A stretch of DNA of 64,000 nucleotides from JACVRM01 sp963755085 (GCA_963755085.1 CAVWIN010000008.1:241473-305472), one strand, 5' to 3'. Numbered from the stretch's first letter, positions 27,851 through 43,158 are shown. The notes: generated by a model not told the origin, from the letters alone. Program-made: numbers and translations.

Positions 27851-28725
27851 CTTCGGCCGGCGCGAGCGCTCGAGCGAGGCGCGGCGCGTCGGGCCGAAGG
27901 CGTAGGCGTCCATGCCGAGGCTGCCCATCGTCGCGCTGTCGTGGATGCGCTCGCGGCGCATGCTCGCGGCCGCCGGCGCCGGCGGCGACGTACCAGGGCA
28001 GCAGGTGCTCGTCGGTCGGGTGCATCGTCGACCGCGTGCGGCGCCTGGCTGCGGTAGTCGAAGAGGGCCTCCCAGTCGCGCGCCGCGCCGCGCTCGGCGA
28101 TCCAGTCGCGAAACGCGCGCGCTTGTCGGCGATCTCGGGCTGCGTCGTGTCGCGCGGCCTGCAGGCCGCCGTTCGCGAACACGCGCCGCAGGTTGTGGGT
28201 GATGCTGCCGCTGCCGAGCACGAGCACGCCCTCGCGCGCGCAGCGGGGCGAGCGCCTCGCCGAGCGCGAACTGCTGCGCCGGCGGATCGCTCGGGCACGA
28301 AGGCGAGCGGCAGCGACCGGGATGTCGGCATCCGGGTAGATGAGCGCAGCGCCGTCCAGGCGCCGTGGTCGAGCCCGCCCTGGTCGACGCTGCTGCGCGG
28401 CGATGCCGGCCGCCCGCAGCAGCGCCGGCATCGCGCGGCGAGCGCCGGGTCGCCGGGGGCGTCGTAGCGCAGCTCGTAGCAGCGCTGCGGATCGAAGCCG
28501 CCGAAGTCGTAGATCGCCTCGTGCCGCGCGCGCGGCGAGCACGCACCGGCACGCGCGCGGCGGTGTGCGCCGAGACGGTGACGATCGCCGCGGCCGGCCG
28601 AAGGCGGCGTCGATCGCCGGCCCGAGCCGCTGCATGAAGGCGCCGGCCGCGCCGGGCTCGAGGGCGATCATCGGCGAGCCGTGCGAGACGAAGAGCGAGG
28701 GCAGGGGGGTGTCCATGCGCCGCAT
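27843..28725 (-). CDS. LigB-type extradiol dioxygenase (DODA/YgiD-like, frameshifted)
   Basis: About 290 residues of the class III ring-cleavage dioxygenase family, related to DOPA 4,5-dioxygenase. Zinc/iron-ligand histidines appear in FVSHGSPM, SAHT, GSGSITHNLR and HPTDEHLLPWY. The stretch YPDADIPVVPL is split over indels, with others near 27,980, 28,020, 28,170, 28,235, 28,345 and 28,540. The start is an ATG at 28,725 or 28,716. The gene is convergent with dctM, so co-regulation with that TRAP system is not shown. Whether the substrate is an aromatic catechol is a family inference. Confidence 0.8.
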
Positions 28726-28801
28726 TGGAGCACCGCGGCGGCGCGCGCGGCATTCAACCCGCTTGCACGCAGCGTTCGCGACTCGTGTAAGTTCCGCGCC
28801 G

Positions 28802-31432
28802 ATGACGACGCCTGCGCATCGTCGCGACGCCGCCGCCCTCGCACGCCCTGCCGCCGCAGCCGCGCGCTGCCCTCGGCCTGGCAGCTCGGCTGGCGCCAGC
28901 TGGCGCGCGACTTCCGCGCCGGCGAGCTGCGCCTGCTGGTGCGTCGCCGTGACGCTCGCGGTGGCCGCGCTGACGGCGGTCGGCTTCTTCGCCGACCGCC
29001 TCAACGGCGGCCTGGCGCGCGACGCGCGCCAGCTGCTCGGCGGCGACGCGATCGTCGCCAGCGACCAGCCGGCGCCGCCGACGTTCGCGGCGCAAGGCGC
29101 GCGCGCTCGGCCTCGCGACGGCGACGACCGCCGACTTTCCCGAGCATGGGCCGCGCGCCCGACGACGAAGGGCGGCGCGACGCGGCTGGTCGGCGTCAAG
29201 GCGGTGAGCGACGCGCTATCCGCTGCGCGGCCAGCTGCAGCTGCAGCGACGGCGCCGAGGCGCGAAGCGCGCCGACGTCGCCGCGGCGCCGGCGCCGGGC
29301 ACGGTCTGGGTCGACGCCGCGCTGCTCGATGCGCTCGGCCTGCGCGTCGGCGACCCGCTGCTGCTCGGCGACGCGAGCCTGCGGATCGACGCAGCATCAT
29401 CGTCATCGAGCCCGACCGCGGCGCCGGCTTCGCGAGCTTCGCGCCGCGCGTGATGCTCAACGAGGCCGACCTCGCCGCGACCGGCCTGATCCAGCCGGCC
29501 AGCCGCGTCACGCTACCGCCTGGCGGTCGCCGCGCCGACCGGGCGCGAGGCGGCGGTGCGCCGAGTTCGTCGACTGGGCCGAGGCGCAGATCAAGGCGCA
29601 AGGCGCTGCGCGGCCTGCGCGTCGAGTCGCTCGCCACCGGCCGGCCCGAGATGCGCCAGACGCTGGACCGCGCCGAGAAGTTCCTCAACCTCGTCGCGCT
29701 GCTGGCGGCGCTGCTCGCGCGCGGTGGCGGTGGGCATCGCCGTCGCGCGACTTCGCCAGCCGCCACCTCGACGACTGCGCGATGCTGCGCGTGCTCGGCC
29801 TGCCGCAGCGCACGATCGCGCTGCAGTACTTCGTCGAGTTCGCCGCTCGTCGGCCTGCTGGCGAGCGTCGCCGGCGTGCTGCTCGGCTTCGCGGTGCACT
29901 ACGTCTTCGTCTGGCTGCTGGCCGGGCTGGTCGACGCCGCGCTGCCGGCGGCCGAGCGCTGTGGCCGGCGCTGTTCGGCGTCGGCGTCGGCTTGACGCTG
30001 CTGTTCGGCCTTCGGCCTGCCGCCGGTGCTGCAGCTCGCGCGCGTGCCGCCGCTGCGCGTGATCCGGCGCGACGTCGGCGCGCTGAAGCCGGCGTCGCTC
30101 GCCGTGCTCGCCGCCGGCGCGCTCGGCTTCGTCGGCGCTGCTGCTGGCGGTGGCGAGCGACCTCAAGCTCGGCCTGATCGCGGTCGGCGGCTTCGCCGGC
30201 GCGGTGGCGGTGTTCGCGCTGCTGTCGTGGCTCGCGCGTGCAGCTGCTGCGCCGCTCGGTGCCCGAGGCGCGCGCGCCGCGCTGGCTGGTGCTGGCGACG
30301 CGCCAGATCGCGGCGCGGCCCGGCGTTCGCGGTGCTGCAGGTCTCGGCGCTCGCGGTCGGCCTGCTCGCGCTGGTGCTGCTGGTGCTGCTGCGCACCGAC
30401 CTGATCGCGAGCTGGCGCCAGGCCACGCCGCAGGACGCGCCGAACCGCTTCGTCATCAACGTGCAGCCGCGAGCAGGGCGAGGCGTTCCGCCAGCGCCTG
30501 CGCGACGGCGGGCGTCGACGCGCTACGACTGGTTCCCGATGATCCGCGGCCGGCTGGTCGCGATCAACGGCAAGAGCGTCGCGCCGGACGACTTCGCCGA
30601 CGACGCGCGCCAAGCGCCTGGTCGACCGCGAGTTCAACCTCAGCCACAGCGCCGAGCTGCCGCCGCACAACACGAGCTGGCCGCCGGCCGCTGGACAGCC
30701 CGACGAGGCGGGCGCCCTGAGCGTCGAGGAAGGCCTGGCGCAGACGCTCGGCCTGAAGCTCGGCGACACGCTGCGCTTCGACATCGGCGGCATGCCGGCC
30801 GAGGGCCGCATCACCAGCCTGCGCAAGGTCGACTGGGGCTCGATGCGGGTCAACTTCTTCGTCATGTTCCCGACCGCGCACGATGCCCGACGTGCCGGTC
30901 AGCTACATCGCCGCCTTCCGCGCGCCCGACAGCGCCGGGCTTCGACAACGCGCTCAGCCGCGACTTCCCGAACATCACCAACGTCGACGTGTCGGCCTCG
31001 ATCGCGCAGGTGCAGCGCGTGCTCGACCAGGTGATCCGCGCGGTCGAGTTCCTGTTCGGCTTCACGCTCGCCGCCGGCCTGGTGGTGCTGTTCGCCGCGG
31101 TCACCGCCACGCGCGAGGCGCGCGCGCGCGAGTTCGCGGTGATGCGCGCGCTCGGCGCCAGCGGCCAGCTGCTGGCGCGCAGGTGCAGCGCGCCGAGCTG
31201 CTCGGCGTCGGCGCGCTGGCCGGCGCTGCTCGCGTCGGTGGCGGCGATGGCCGTCGGCTGGGCGCTGGCGCGCTACGTGTTCGAGTTCAGCTGGAACCCG
31301 TCGCCGCTGGGTGCCGCTGGCCGGCGGCGCTGGCCGGCGCGCTGCTCGCGCTCGCCGCCGGCTGGTGGGGCCTGCGCGAGGTGCTGCGCCGGCCGGTGGT
31401 CGCAGACGCTGCGGCAGGCAGCCGACGTCTGA
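28802..31432 (+). CDS. FtsX-like ABC permease, YbbP type (frameshifted)
   Basis: About 876 residues. An N-terminal helix (VVAVTLAVAALTAVGFFADR) is followed by a large periplasmic domain, then helices typical of the FtsX/MacB permease core in two copies, including FLNLVALLAALLA and a C-terminal block starting VIRAVEFLFGFTLAAGLVVL. MRALGASG near the C-terminus is a family motif. The best match in layout is YbbP, the permease of the YbbA-YbbP exporter. No ATPase partner is found in the flanks; a divergent dioxygenase lies upstream. At least fifteen indels break the frame. Confidence 0.8.
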
Positions 31433-31558
31433 GCGCGGCCGGTCGTGCGCGTCTATCAGCCGAGGCCTGCGGTGGAACGGGCGCGGCGAGCCTCGTCGCA
31501 GCGGGATGGCTGACGCGGCATACTTCGCGCCATGCCGTAGCCAGCAGCGGAACGCGTC

Positions 31559-32710
31559 TTGCGCGTCCTGCATCTGGAGGACTCCGAGCTCGACCACGAG
31601 CTGACTGCTGGCCCACCTCGCGCGCGGCGGCATCATGGCGCGAGACGCTGCCGCGTCGATTCCGAACCGGAGTTCCTGCGCGCGCTCGAGCGAGCCGTGG
31701 GACGCGATCGTCTCCGACTACAACCTGCCGGGCTTCTCCGGCCTGGTCGCGCTCGAGCTGCTGAAGGCGAGCGGCTCGCGACGTGCCGTTCATGCTGGTC
31801 TCCGGCGAGATCGGCGAGGACACCGCGGTCGAGGCGATGCGCAACGGCGCCAGCGACTACCTGCTGAAGAACAACCTGGCGCGCCTGGTGCCGGCGCTGC
31901 TGCACGCGGTCGAGGCCGCCGAGACGCGGCGCGCGCGCGTCGCGCGCCGACCGCGAACTGGGCGCGTCGCAAGCAGCGCCTGCGCGAGCTCGCGCAGCAC
32001 CTGCAGACCAGCGTCGAGAGCGAGCGCGCGGCGATCGCGCGCGAGATCCACGACGACGTCGGCGGCTCGCTGACCGCGCTGAAGTTCGACCTCGCCTGGA
32101 TCGCGCGCCACTGCGAGCTCGCCGCAGGTGCGCCAGCGCGTGCAGTCGGCGCTGGAGACGGTGACCCACGCGATCGAGGTCGAGCCAGCGCATCATGCAC
32201 AACCTGCGCCCGGCGATCCTCGAGCAGGGCCTGGTGGCGGCGCTGCAGTGGATGGCGCAGCCGCTTCGAGCGCCGCACCGGCGTCGCCTGCCGATCCGCA
32301 GCTGCCGACGAAGCCGCTCGAGCTGCCGGCCGGCGTGCCGCTGGTGGCCTACCGCACGGCGCAGGAGGCGCTGACCAACATCAGCAAGCATGCGCAGGCG
32401 ACGCGGGTGCAGATCGACCTGTCGCTGGCCGGCGGCGTGCTGTCGCTCGAGATCAGCGACAACGGCCGCGGCCTCGAGCCAGGACGACCTGGCCAAGGCG
32501 CGCTCGTTCGGCATCCGCGGCCTGCACGAGCGCGCCGAGCACGGTCGGCGGCTGGGTCGACCTGTCGCAGCGGCGCCGCGCGGCACGACGCTGATCCTCT
32601 CGGTGCCGCTGCGACGGCCGAGCAGCGCCGACGTCACCGAGCGGCGCCGACCGGCCGACGACGCCGAGCCAGTGGCGCAGCACGACCCGAGCGACTGGGG
32701 CGACCTATGA
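31559..32710 (+). CDS. Histidine kinase with N-terminal receiver domain (frameshifted)
   Basis: About 383 residues. A CheY-like receiver (RVLHLEDSEL; phospho-acceptor in VSDYNLPGFSGL; lysine region near DYLLKNN) is directly followed by a HisKA_3-type dimerisation domain with histidine in AREIHDDVGGSLTALK, and a C-terminal ATPase domain (EALTNISKHA; ISDNGRGLE; GIRGLHERAE). No sensor or membrane domain is present, so signal enters by phosphotransfer or by partner contact. A TTG at 31,559 is the only start that keeps the receiver complete. The stop overlaps the response regulator start (ATGA). Confidence 0.8.
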
Positions 32711-33346
32711 TCAAGGTCATCCTCTGCGACGACCACGCGCTGATCCGGCGCGGCATCCGCGACACGCTGTCCGACGCGCCCGACATCGAGGTCGTCGGCG
32801 AGGCCGGCGACTACGGCGAGCTGCGCACGCTGATGCGCGAGCACAGCGCTGCGACGTGCTGGTGCTCGACATCAACCTGCCCGGCCGCAGCGGCCTCGAC
32901 GTGCTGCACGTGCTGAAGGACGAAGGCACGGCGATGCGCGTGCTGGTGGTCTCGATGTACCCGGAAGACCAGTACGCGATCCGCGCGCTGCGCGCCGGCG
33001 CGTTCGGCTACGTCAACAAGGGCGGCGACCCGGCGCTGATCGTCGGCGCGGTGCGCACCGTGGCGCAGGGCCGCAAGTACGTCACGCCCGAGATCGCGCA
33101 GATGCTGGTCGAGAGCCTGACCACGCCGGTCAGTCGAGCAACGCGCACGAGAAGCTCTCCGACCGCGAGCTGCAGACGCTGGTGATGATCGCCTCGGGCA
33201 AGCGCCTGTCCGACATCGCCGAGGAGCTGAGCCTGAGCCCGAAGACGGTGAGCGTCTACCGCGCCCGCGTGCTCGAGAAGCTCGGCCTGACCAACAACTC
33301 GGAGATGACGGTCTACGCGATCCGCAACGGGCTGGTCGGCGACTGA
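32707..33346 (+). CDS. LuxR/NarL-family response regulator
   Basis: About 213 residues. The receiver domain shows ILCDDHALIRR, the phosphorylation site in LVLDINLPGRSG and the FGYVNKGG lysine loop. The C-terminal LuxR-type helix-turn-helix is LSDRELQTLVMIASGKRLSD followed by SLSPKTVSVYRARVLEKLGL. Two indels (near 32,850 and 33,135) break it. It overlaps the kinase gene by four bases, so the two form a pair. Target genes are unknown; the neighbouring divergent TRAP operon is a candidate by position only. Confidence 0.88.
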
Positions 33347-33469
33347 GCCGCCTGCTCAGGCGTTGCTGCTGGCGCGCGTCCGCCGGATCGGGGTGGGAGA
33401 AGACGCCGATTGCGGGCGGGAATGCACGCAGATCGGGCTTTGGCGGCGCCCGAGGCGCACGCCGCGCCG

Positions 33470-34778
33470 TCAGCGCCGCATCTGCTGCGGCAGGAAGGTG
33501 ACGAGCTGCGGGAAGGCGTAGAGCAGCACGACCATCAGCACCATCAGCAGGAAGAACGGGAACGCGGCGCGCGCGATCGAGCCGATCTCGCGCCCGGTCA
33601 TGCCCTGCAGCACGAACAGGTTGAAGCCGACCGGCGGCGTGATCTGCGCCATCTCGACGACGATGACGATGAAGATGCCGAACCAGAGCAGGTCGATGCC
33701 GGCCTTCTGCACCGTCGGCAGGATCACGCCCATCGTCAGCACGACCATCGAGATGCCGTCGAGGAAGCAGCCGAGGACGACGTAGAACGACGGTCAGCGC
33801 GAGGATCAGCGCGAACTGGCTCAGGCCGAGCGTCGCGATCCACTCGGCGAGGTGGCGCGGCAGGCCGATGTAGCCCATGCTGAGCGTGAGGAACGCGGCG
33901 CCGGCCAGGATCAGCGCGATCATGCAGTACAGGCGCGTGCCGCCCATCAGCGATTCGCTGAAGGTCGGCCAGTTCAGCGAGCCCTGCGCGGCCGAGAGGA
34001 CCAGCGAGCCGAGCACGCCGACGCCGCCGCCTCGGTGGCGGTGGCGATGCCGGCGTAGATCGAGCCGAGCACGGCGGCGATCAGCAGCACCACCGGGATC
34101 AGGTGCCGCGATTCGCGCAGCTTCTCGGCGAAGGTCATCGGCGCGTCGGGCGGCGGGATGCAGGTCGCGCGTTGCTGCAGCGACCAGACCGCGATGTAGC
34201 CCGAGAAGATGCCGCGCCAGCACGATGCCCGGGATGACGCCGGCGATGAACAGCTGCGCGATCGAGACGTCGGCGGTGACGCCGTAGACGATCATGATGA
34301 TCGACGGCGGGATCAGCAGGCCGAGCGTGCCGGCGCCGGCGAGCGAGCCGATCGAGATCGTCGTCGGGGTAGCCGCGCTTGGCCAGCTCGGGCAGGCTCA
34401 TCTTGCCGATCGTCGCGCAGGTCGCCGCGCTCGAGCCCGAGACCGCGGCGAAGATCGCGCAGCCGACGACGTTGGTGTGCAGCAGCCGCCCGGGCAGGCG
34501 CTGCATCCACGGCGCCAGGCCGCGGAACATGTCCTCGGCTGAGGCGGGTGCGGAACAGGATCTCGCCCATCCAGATGAAGAGCGGCAGCGCGGTCAGCGT
34601 CCAGCTCGACGCCGAGCCCCAGATCGTCACGGCCATCGCGTCGCCGGCCGGGCGCGAGCTGAACAGCTGCATGCCGATCCAGGCGACGCCCGACAGCGTC
34701 AGGCCGATCCACACGCCGCTGCGCCAGGATCAGGAACAGCGCGACGATCAGCAGGGCGGTGATCGCGACGTCACTCAT
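33470..34778 (-). CDS. dctM: TRAP transporter large permease, DctM type (frameshifted)
   Basis: About 436 residues with the DctM helices, for example SSAATCATIGKMSLPEL, GLLIPPSIIMIVYGVTADV, GIATATEAAAVGVLG and ITPPVGFNLFVLQGMTG. Its ATG overlaps the dctQ stop (ATGA). Indels are near 33,795, 34,025, 34,220, 34,365, 34,540 and 34,725. Last gene of the second TRAP operon, transcribed away from the MarR/racemase/oxoprolinase operon. Confidence 0.9.
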
Positions 34779-35317
34779 TGCGCAGTCGCCTCGTCGCTCG
34801 ACCGGGACGACGCGCCGGCCGCGCAGCTCGAGCACCAGCTCGTCGACGAAGGCGATCGCCAGCACGACCGTGCCGAGCGCCATCGCGAGCTGCGGGATCC
34901 ACAGCGGCGTCGCGTCGTTGCCGGTCGAGATGTCGTGGAAGGCGTGCGACTGCCAGGCCAGCCGCACGCTGTAGAACGGCGAACAGCAGCGCCAGCAGCG
35001 ACGGCCGCGGCCAGCGCCCAGATCTCGAGCGCGCGCCGCGCGCCGCCCTGCAGCGCGCCGAGCAGCAGCGTGACGCGGATGTGCTCGCCGCGCTTGAGCG
35101 TGTGCGCCAGCGCCAGGAAGCCGGCGGCGGCCATCATGTAGCCGGCGTAGGCGTCGATGCCCGGCGACGTTGAAGCCGAGCTGGCGCGCAGACGATCGAC
35201 AGCAGCACCATCGCCAGCAGCAGCACCATGCCAGCGCGCCAGCGCGGCGGCTCCGTCGTAGAGCCGGTCGAGCGCGCGGCCGAGCGGGCCGCGCGCCGGC
35301 TCGGGACGCTGCGGCAT
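34775..35317 (-). CDS. dctQ: TRAP transporter small permease, DctQ type (frameshifted)
   Basis: About 180 residues, four hydrophobic helices. MVLLLAMVLLSIVC, GIDAYAGYMMAAAGFLALAH and TLKRGEHIRVTLLLGAL are typical of DctQ helices 1, 2 and the loop after. The C-terminal helix (MALGTVVLAIAFVDELVLEL) is followed by a basic tail. The start is an ATG, 12 bases after the dctP stop; the stop overlaps the dctM ATG. Three indels break the middle. Confidence 0.85.
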   Translation of the reverse strand: MPQRPEPARGPLGRALDRLYDGAAALARWHGAAAGDGAAVDRLRASSASTSPGIDAYAGYMMAAAGFLALAHTLKRGEHIRVTLLLGALQGGARRALEIWALAAAVAAGAAVRRSTACGWPGSRTPSTTSRPATTRRRCGSRSSRWRSARSCWRSPSSTSWCSSCAAGASSRSSDEATAQ

Positions 35318-35329
35318 CGCGGCCCGCGC

Positions 35330-36329
35330 CTACATCTTCTTGTAGGCGTCGACGATCGCCTGGCCTTCGGGGCCGGCCTTCTCGAGCCACTCCTTCAGCA
35401 TCGTGTCGCCGACCTTCTTCATGTCGGCCTTCAGCTGCGCCGACGGCGGCACGATCGTTCATGCCGTTCTTCTTCAGCAGGTCGATGTACTCGCCGTTCT
35501 TCTCCTTGCGAGAGCGCCCAGCCGCGCGTCTCGGCGTCGGCGCCGGCCTTCAGCACGCGCGGCCTGCGTCGGCTTGTCGAGCGCGTCGAACGCGGCCTTG
35601 TTGACGAGCACCGCGTTCTTCGGCAGCCAGGCCTGGGTGTCGTACCAGTACTTGATGTGCTCGTAGGTCTTGGTGTCGTAGCCGGTCGAGCCCGACGACA
35701 TGTAGCTCTCGATGACGCCGGTGGCCATCGCCTGCGACAGCTCGGCCGCCTGCACCGTGACCGGCTGCGCGCCGACCAGCTCGGCGATGCGCGCGGTCGC
35801 CGGGCTGTAGGCGCGCCACTTGACGCCCTTCAGGTCGGCCGCCGAGTTGATCGGCTTGCTTGACGTAGATGCCCTGCGGCGGCCACGGCACGGTGTACAG
35901 CAGCATCATGCCCTGCTCGCCGAGCTTCTTCTCGAGCACCGGCTTCTGCGCCTTGTAGAGCTTCATCGATTCGTCGTAGCTGTCGGCGAGGAACGGCAGG
36001 CCGTCGACGCCGAAGATCTGCCACTCGTTCTGGAAGTTGGCCAGCAGGATCTCGCCGATCTGCGCCTGGCCGCCCTGCACCGCGCGCTTGATCTCGGGCG
36101 CCTTGAACAGCGACGCGTTGGCGTGCACCGTGATCTTGAGCTTGCCGCCGGTGGCCTTGTCGACGTCGTTGGCGAACTGCACCAGGTTCTCGGTGTGGAA
36201 GTTGCTCGCCGGGTAGGCGGCGGGCAGGTCCCACTTGGTCTGCGCCGAGGCCGTGCCGGCGGCGGCGGCGAGCGCGCAGCGGCGACGAGGCCGGCGCAGG
36301 ATCGAATGAAGACGGACGAGAACATTCAT
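35330..36329 (-). CDS. dctP: TRAP transporter solute-binding protein (frameshifted)
   Basis: About 333 residues including a signal peptide ending near TASAQTK. The mature start (WDLPAAYPASNFHTENLVQF) and the segment GVKWRAYSPATARIAELVGA contain the usual binding arginine region of a DctP-family member, but it belongs to a different subgroup from the copy at 24,816. Indels are near 35,455, 35,510, 35,563, 35,858 and 36,277. It reads away from the MarR/racemase/oxoprolinase genes, and its ligand is likely the substrate of those enzymes (for example 5-oxoproline or a hydantoin); this is inference. Confidence 0.88.
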
Positions 36330-36439
36330 GGGCACTCCGGCGAGCGGTTGAACGGGTGGCCGAAAAGCATAGAGCGTGCCTCGGGCTGGCCATCGGTTCT
36401 TGCCCGAGCGCTTGCAGTCTAGGAAGCGATCGACGATAA

Positions 36440-36448
36440 ATTGTCAAT
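36440..36448. promoter_or_regulatory. Candidate MarR-type operator
   Basis: ATTG-T-CAAT is a short perfect inverted repeat in an AT-rich patch within the 110-base divergent region between the TRAP operon and the MarR gene. MarR-family repressors commonly bind such sites in divergent intergenic regions. The repeat overlaps the listed TTG start, so either the site or that start may be wrong. Confidence 0.3.
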
Positions 36449-37027
36449 AAGTTTTCAACGTTTCGAGCGAAACCCCGATGCCGAGGCCGCGCCGCTGCCA
36501 GCGCCCGATCGCGCGCCGCGCAAGCCGAAGGCGGCCGGCATCGTCTCGTCGTCGCACCTGGTCTCGGCCAAGAGCGTCGAGCTGTCGGAGCTCGAGTTCG
36601 GCCTGATCGTCGCCTGGAACGCGTTCTCGCGCTGGGCGGTGCGCTGCATGGCGGCGGCCGGCTGCCCCGACCTGACGATCACCGACGTGCTGCGTGCTGC
36701 ACCACATCTGCCACCGCGCGCGCAACAAGAAGGTCGGCCGACATCTGCTTCGTGCTGAATCGAGGACACGCACGTCGTCGGCTACTCGCTGAAGAAGCTG
36801 CTCGCCGCCGGGCTGGCGCAGGGCGAGAAGCGTCGGCAAGGAAGTCTTCTACAGCCCGACGCCGGCCGGCGAGGCCGCGGTCGCGAAGTACCGCGAGGTG
36901 CGCGAGGCCTGCCTGATCGCCAACCTCGACGCCGAGCGCAACGCCGACATCGGCGAGAGCGCGCGGCTGCTGCGAACGATGTCGGGCCTGTACGACCAGG
37001 CCGCGCGCGCGGCGACGTCGCTTGTGA
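36441..37027 (+). CDS. MarR-type winged-helix transcriptional regulator (frameshifted)
   Basis: About 195 residues. The N-terminus is disordered and Pro/Ala-rich; the core shows ELEFGLIVAWNAFSRWAVRCM, LVLHHICHRARNKK and YSLKKLLAAGLAQGE, a winged-helix fold of the MarR kind. Indels near 36,695, 36,735, 36,763 and 36,833 break it. The start is uncertain because only a TTG leads the frame. The stop probably overlaps the GTG of the racemase gene. Likely repressor of the divergent TRAP operon and of the racemase/oxoprolinase genes. Confidence 0.75.
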
Positions 37028-37724
37028 GCGCAGGCTCCGACGCGCTCGGCGTCCTGATGCTCGAGACGCGCTTCCCGCGCCTGCCGGGCGACATCGGCAA
37101 CCCCGCGACGTTCGCGTTTCCGGTGCGCTATCGCATCGTCGCGCGGCGCGTCGCCGCGGCGCGTCGTGGTCGAGCGCGACGCGGCGCTGCTCGCGCCGTT
37201 CATCGACGCGGCGCGCGCGCTCGAAGGCGAAGGCGTCGCCGCGATCACGACGAGCTGCGGCTTTCTCGCGCTCGTTCCAGCGCGAGCTGCAGGCCGCGCT
37301 CGCGGTGCCGGTGTGGACGTCGAGCCTGCTGCTCGTCGCCGAGCTCGCAGGCGGGCTGCGAGCGGCCGCCGCGTCGGCGTCGTCACCGTCGACGCGGCGT
37401 CGCTCGACCGCCGAGCACCTGCGCGCCGTCGGCGCCGACGCCGACACGCCGATCGAAGGGCTCGCGCCCGACTCGCGCTTTCAGCGCCACCCTGCTCGAC
37501 GATCGCGCCGAGCTCGACGTCGGCCGAGGCCGAGCGCGCGACCGTCGCGGCCGCCGAGCGGCTGCGTCGCGCGCCATCCCGAGGTCGCGCGCGATCGTGC
37601 TCGAATGCACCAACATGCCGCCGTACGCCGACGCCGTGCGCGCGCGCCACGCGGCCTGCCGGTGCACGACATCACGACCCTGATCGCACGCGCGGCTCGG
37701 CGCGGCGCTGACGAGGAGCCACGC

Positions 37725-37728
<4 letters not shown>
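37024..37728 (+). CDS. Aspartate/glutamate/hydantoin racemase-family protein (frameshifted)
   Basis: About 234 residues. The two catalytic cysteines of the family are in AAITTSCGFLAL and LECTNMPPYAD. The opening LGVLMLETRFPRLPGDIGN is typical of this clade. It begins with GTG near the MarR stop and ends in an ATGA overlap with the oxoprolinase gene. Such racemases invert amino acids, hydantoins or related five-ring compounds and often accompany hydantoinases. Indels lie near 37,160, 37,275, 37,360, 37,405, 37,490, 37,520, 37,585 and 37,655. Confidence 0.8.
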
Positions 37729-41474
<3,746 letters not shown>

Positions 41475-41478
<4 letters not shown>

Positions 41479-42231
41479 ACCGCCATCCTCGCTCCGCACT
41501 CTCACTCGTCCTCGCCCTGGCCGCCGCGCTGACGCTCGCCGGACTGTCCGGCGGCGCCGCCGGCGCCGACAACGCGCTCGGTCCGTTCGGCGCCGTCGGC
41601 GCCGCGGCGCAGGCGCCCTGGCAAGTCCGGGCCTGCCGCAGCAGGGACCGAAGCCGCTGACGCGTTTCTCGGTGGTCGACATCGACGGCAAGCGCGCCGT
41701 CAAGATCGAGGCCGACGAGTCGTACGGCGAACCTGGTCCATCCCCTGAGCCCGGTGTCCTCGACGCATCTCGCTTGGCAATGGCGCGTCGAGAAGCCGCT
41801 CGAGACGGCCGACCTGCGCTCGCGCAGCGGCGACGACACGGCGATCAAGGTCTGCGTCTTCTTCGACATGCCGATGGACAACATGTCGTTCACCGATCGC
41901 CAGCTGCTGCGCCTGGCCCGCAGCAAGACGAGCGACTTCCGAGCCGACGGCGACGATCTGCTACGTCTGGGACGCGCAACTGCCGGCCGGGACGACGCTC
42001 GACAACGCCTTCACCCGGCGCATTCGCTACATGGTGCTCGAATCGGGCAACGGACCGGCTCGATCGCTGGGTCGCCGAGAAGCGCGACGTCGGCGCCGAC
42101 TTCCTGAAGCTGTTCGGCGACGAGAGCAAGACCGTGCCGCCGATCGTCGGCGTCTCCGTCGGCGCGGACTCCGACAACACCAAGAGCCACAGCGGTCTCG
42201 TACGTCAGCGGCCTCGTCGCTCGAGCCCTGA
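41475..42231 (+). CDS. DUF3047 exported protein (frameshifted)
   Basis: About 251 residues. A signal peptide (MNRHPRSALSLVLALAAALT) precedes a globular domain with PLTRFSVVDIDGKRAVKIEA, HLAWQWRVEKPLETADLRS, DDTAIKVCVFFD and VGADFLKLFGDE, the hallmarks of the DUF3047 family of unknown function. Indels are near 41,622, 41,735, 41,937 and 42,055. Its ATG overlaps the oxoprolinase stop (ATGA) but functional linkage is unclear. It is convergent with tolA. Confidence 0.8.
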
Positions 42232-42257
42232 GCCGCGTCGCTGCGGCCGCGCGGTCG

Positions 42258-43158
42258 CTACTCGAGCGGCGCGAAAGGTCGATCGCGATCGTCGGCGGCA
42301 CGCGGCCGTCGATGTCCTTGCGGCAGCACCTCGGTCTTGTCGATCGCGCGCAGCACGGTCTCGTCCCACGCCGGCGAGCCGCTGCTCTGTCACGAGCTTG
42401 CGGCCGACGATCGTGCCGTCGGGCGCGACGCTTGACCTCGACCGTCGCCGACGGGTTGCCGGCGACCGTCGTCGGTGAGGACGATGTTCGGCTTGATGCG
42501 CGCCTTGATGCGGCCGGCATAGCTCGCCGACGGGCCCGGAGGTGCGCGCCGCGTTGCCGGTCGCCGCCGGGTCGTCGCTGGCGCCGGCCTGGCTCATCAT
42601 GCGGCGCAGGTTGGCCTCGCGGATCGCCGCCTGGCGCGCCTCGTCCTTCTTCGCCTGCTCGGCGAGCTTCTTCTTCTCGGCCTGCTCGTGCGGCGCGCTG
42701 GCGCTCGGCCTCGAGCCGCTTGGCTTCGGCGCGCTTCGGCCTCTTCGCGCTTGCGCGCTCCTCGCGCTTCGCGCTCGGCCTGGCGCGCTCGCCTCGTCGC
42801 GCTCGGCCTCCTCGCGGCGGCGCGCTCGCGGCCGCGCGCTCGATCGCGATCTGCGCGTCGACGCGCGGCGGCGGCGCCGGCTCGGGCTTGGCGACCGGCG
42901 GCGCCGGCTTCGGCTCGACCACCGGCGGCGCCGGCGTCGGCTCGGGCGGCGTCGGCCGCGGCGCGGCCGATCTGCGGCAGCGCCGACCAGAGCTCGGCGA
43001 CGACGCCCTCGGGCTCGCTCGCCTTCCAGTTGACGCTGAAGGCCAGCGCGATGATCAGCAGCGACGTGCGCGCAGCGAGCGCCAGCGCCAGCCCCGAGCG
43101 CATGCCGGGCGGCTGCTGCGGCGCGAACAGCGTCGCGCTCGAGGGCGGCGGCGTTCAT
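42258..43158 (-). CDS. tolA: TolA cell-envelope protein (frameshifted)
   Basis: About 299 residues. One N-terminal transmembrane helix (LALAARTSLLIIALAFSVNW) is followed by a Pro-rich segment, a long Lys/Arg/Glu/Ala-rich coiled helix and a C-terminal TonB/TolA-like domain (DGTIVGRKLVT; DIDGRVPPTIAIDL). It spans the periplasm and links TolQR to TolB/Pal for outer-membrane constriction. Many indels fall in the repetitive domain, so the internal length is uncertain. Follows tolR on the same strand. Confidence 0.85.

Noticed and set aside
42600..42900. Low-complexity GCGCGC stretch as a repeat element
   Set aside because: It encodes the Lys/Arg/Glu/Ala helix of TolA.
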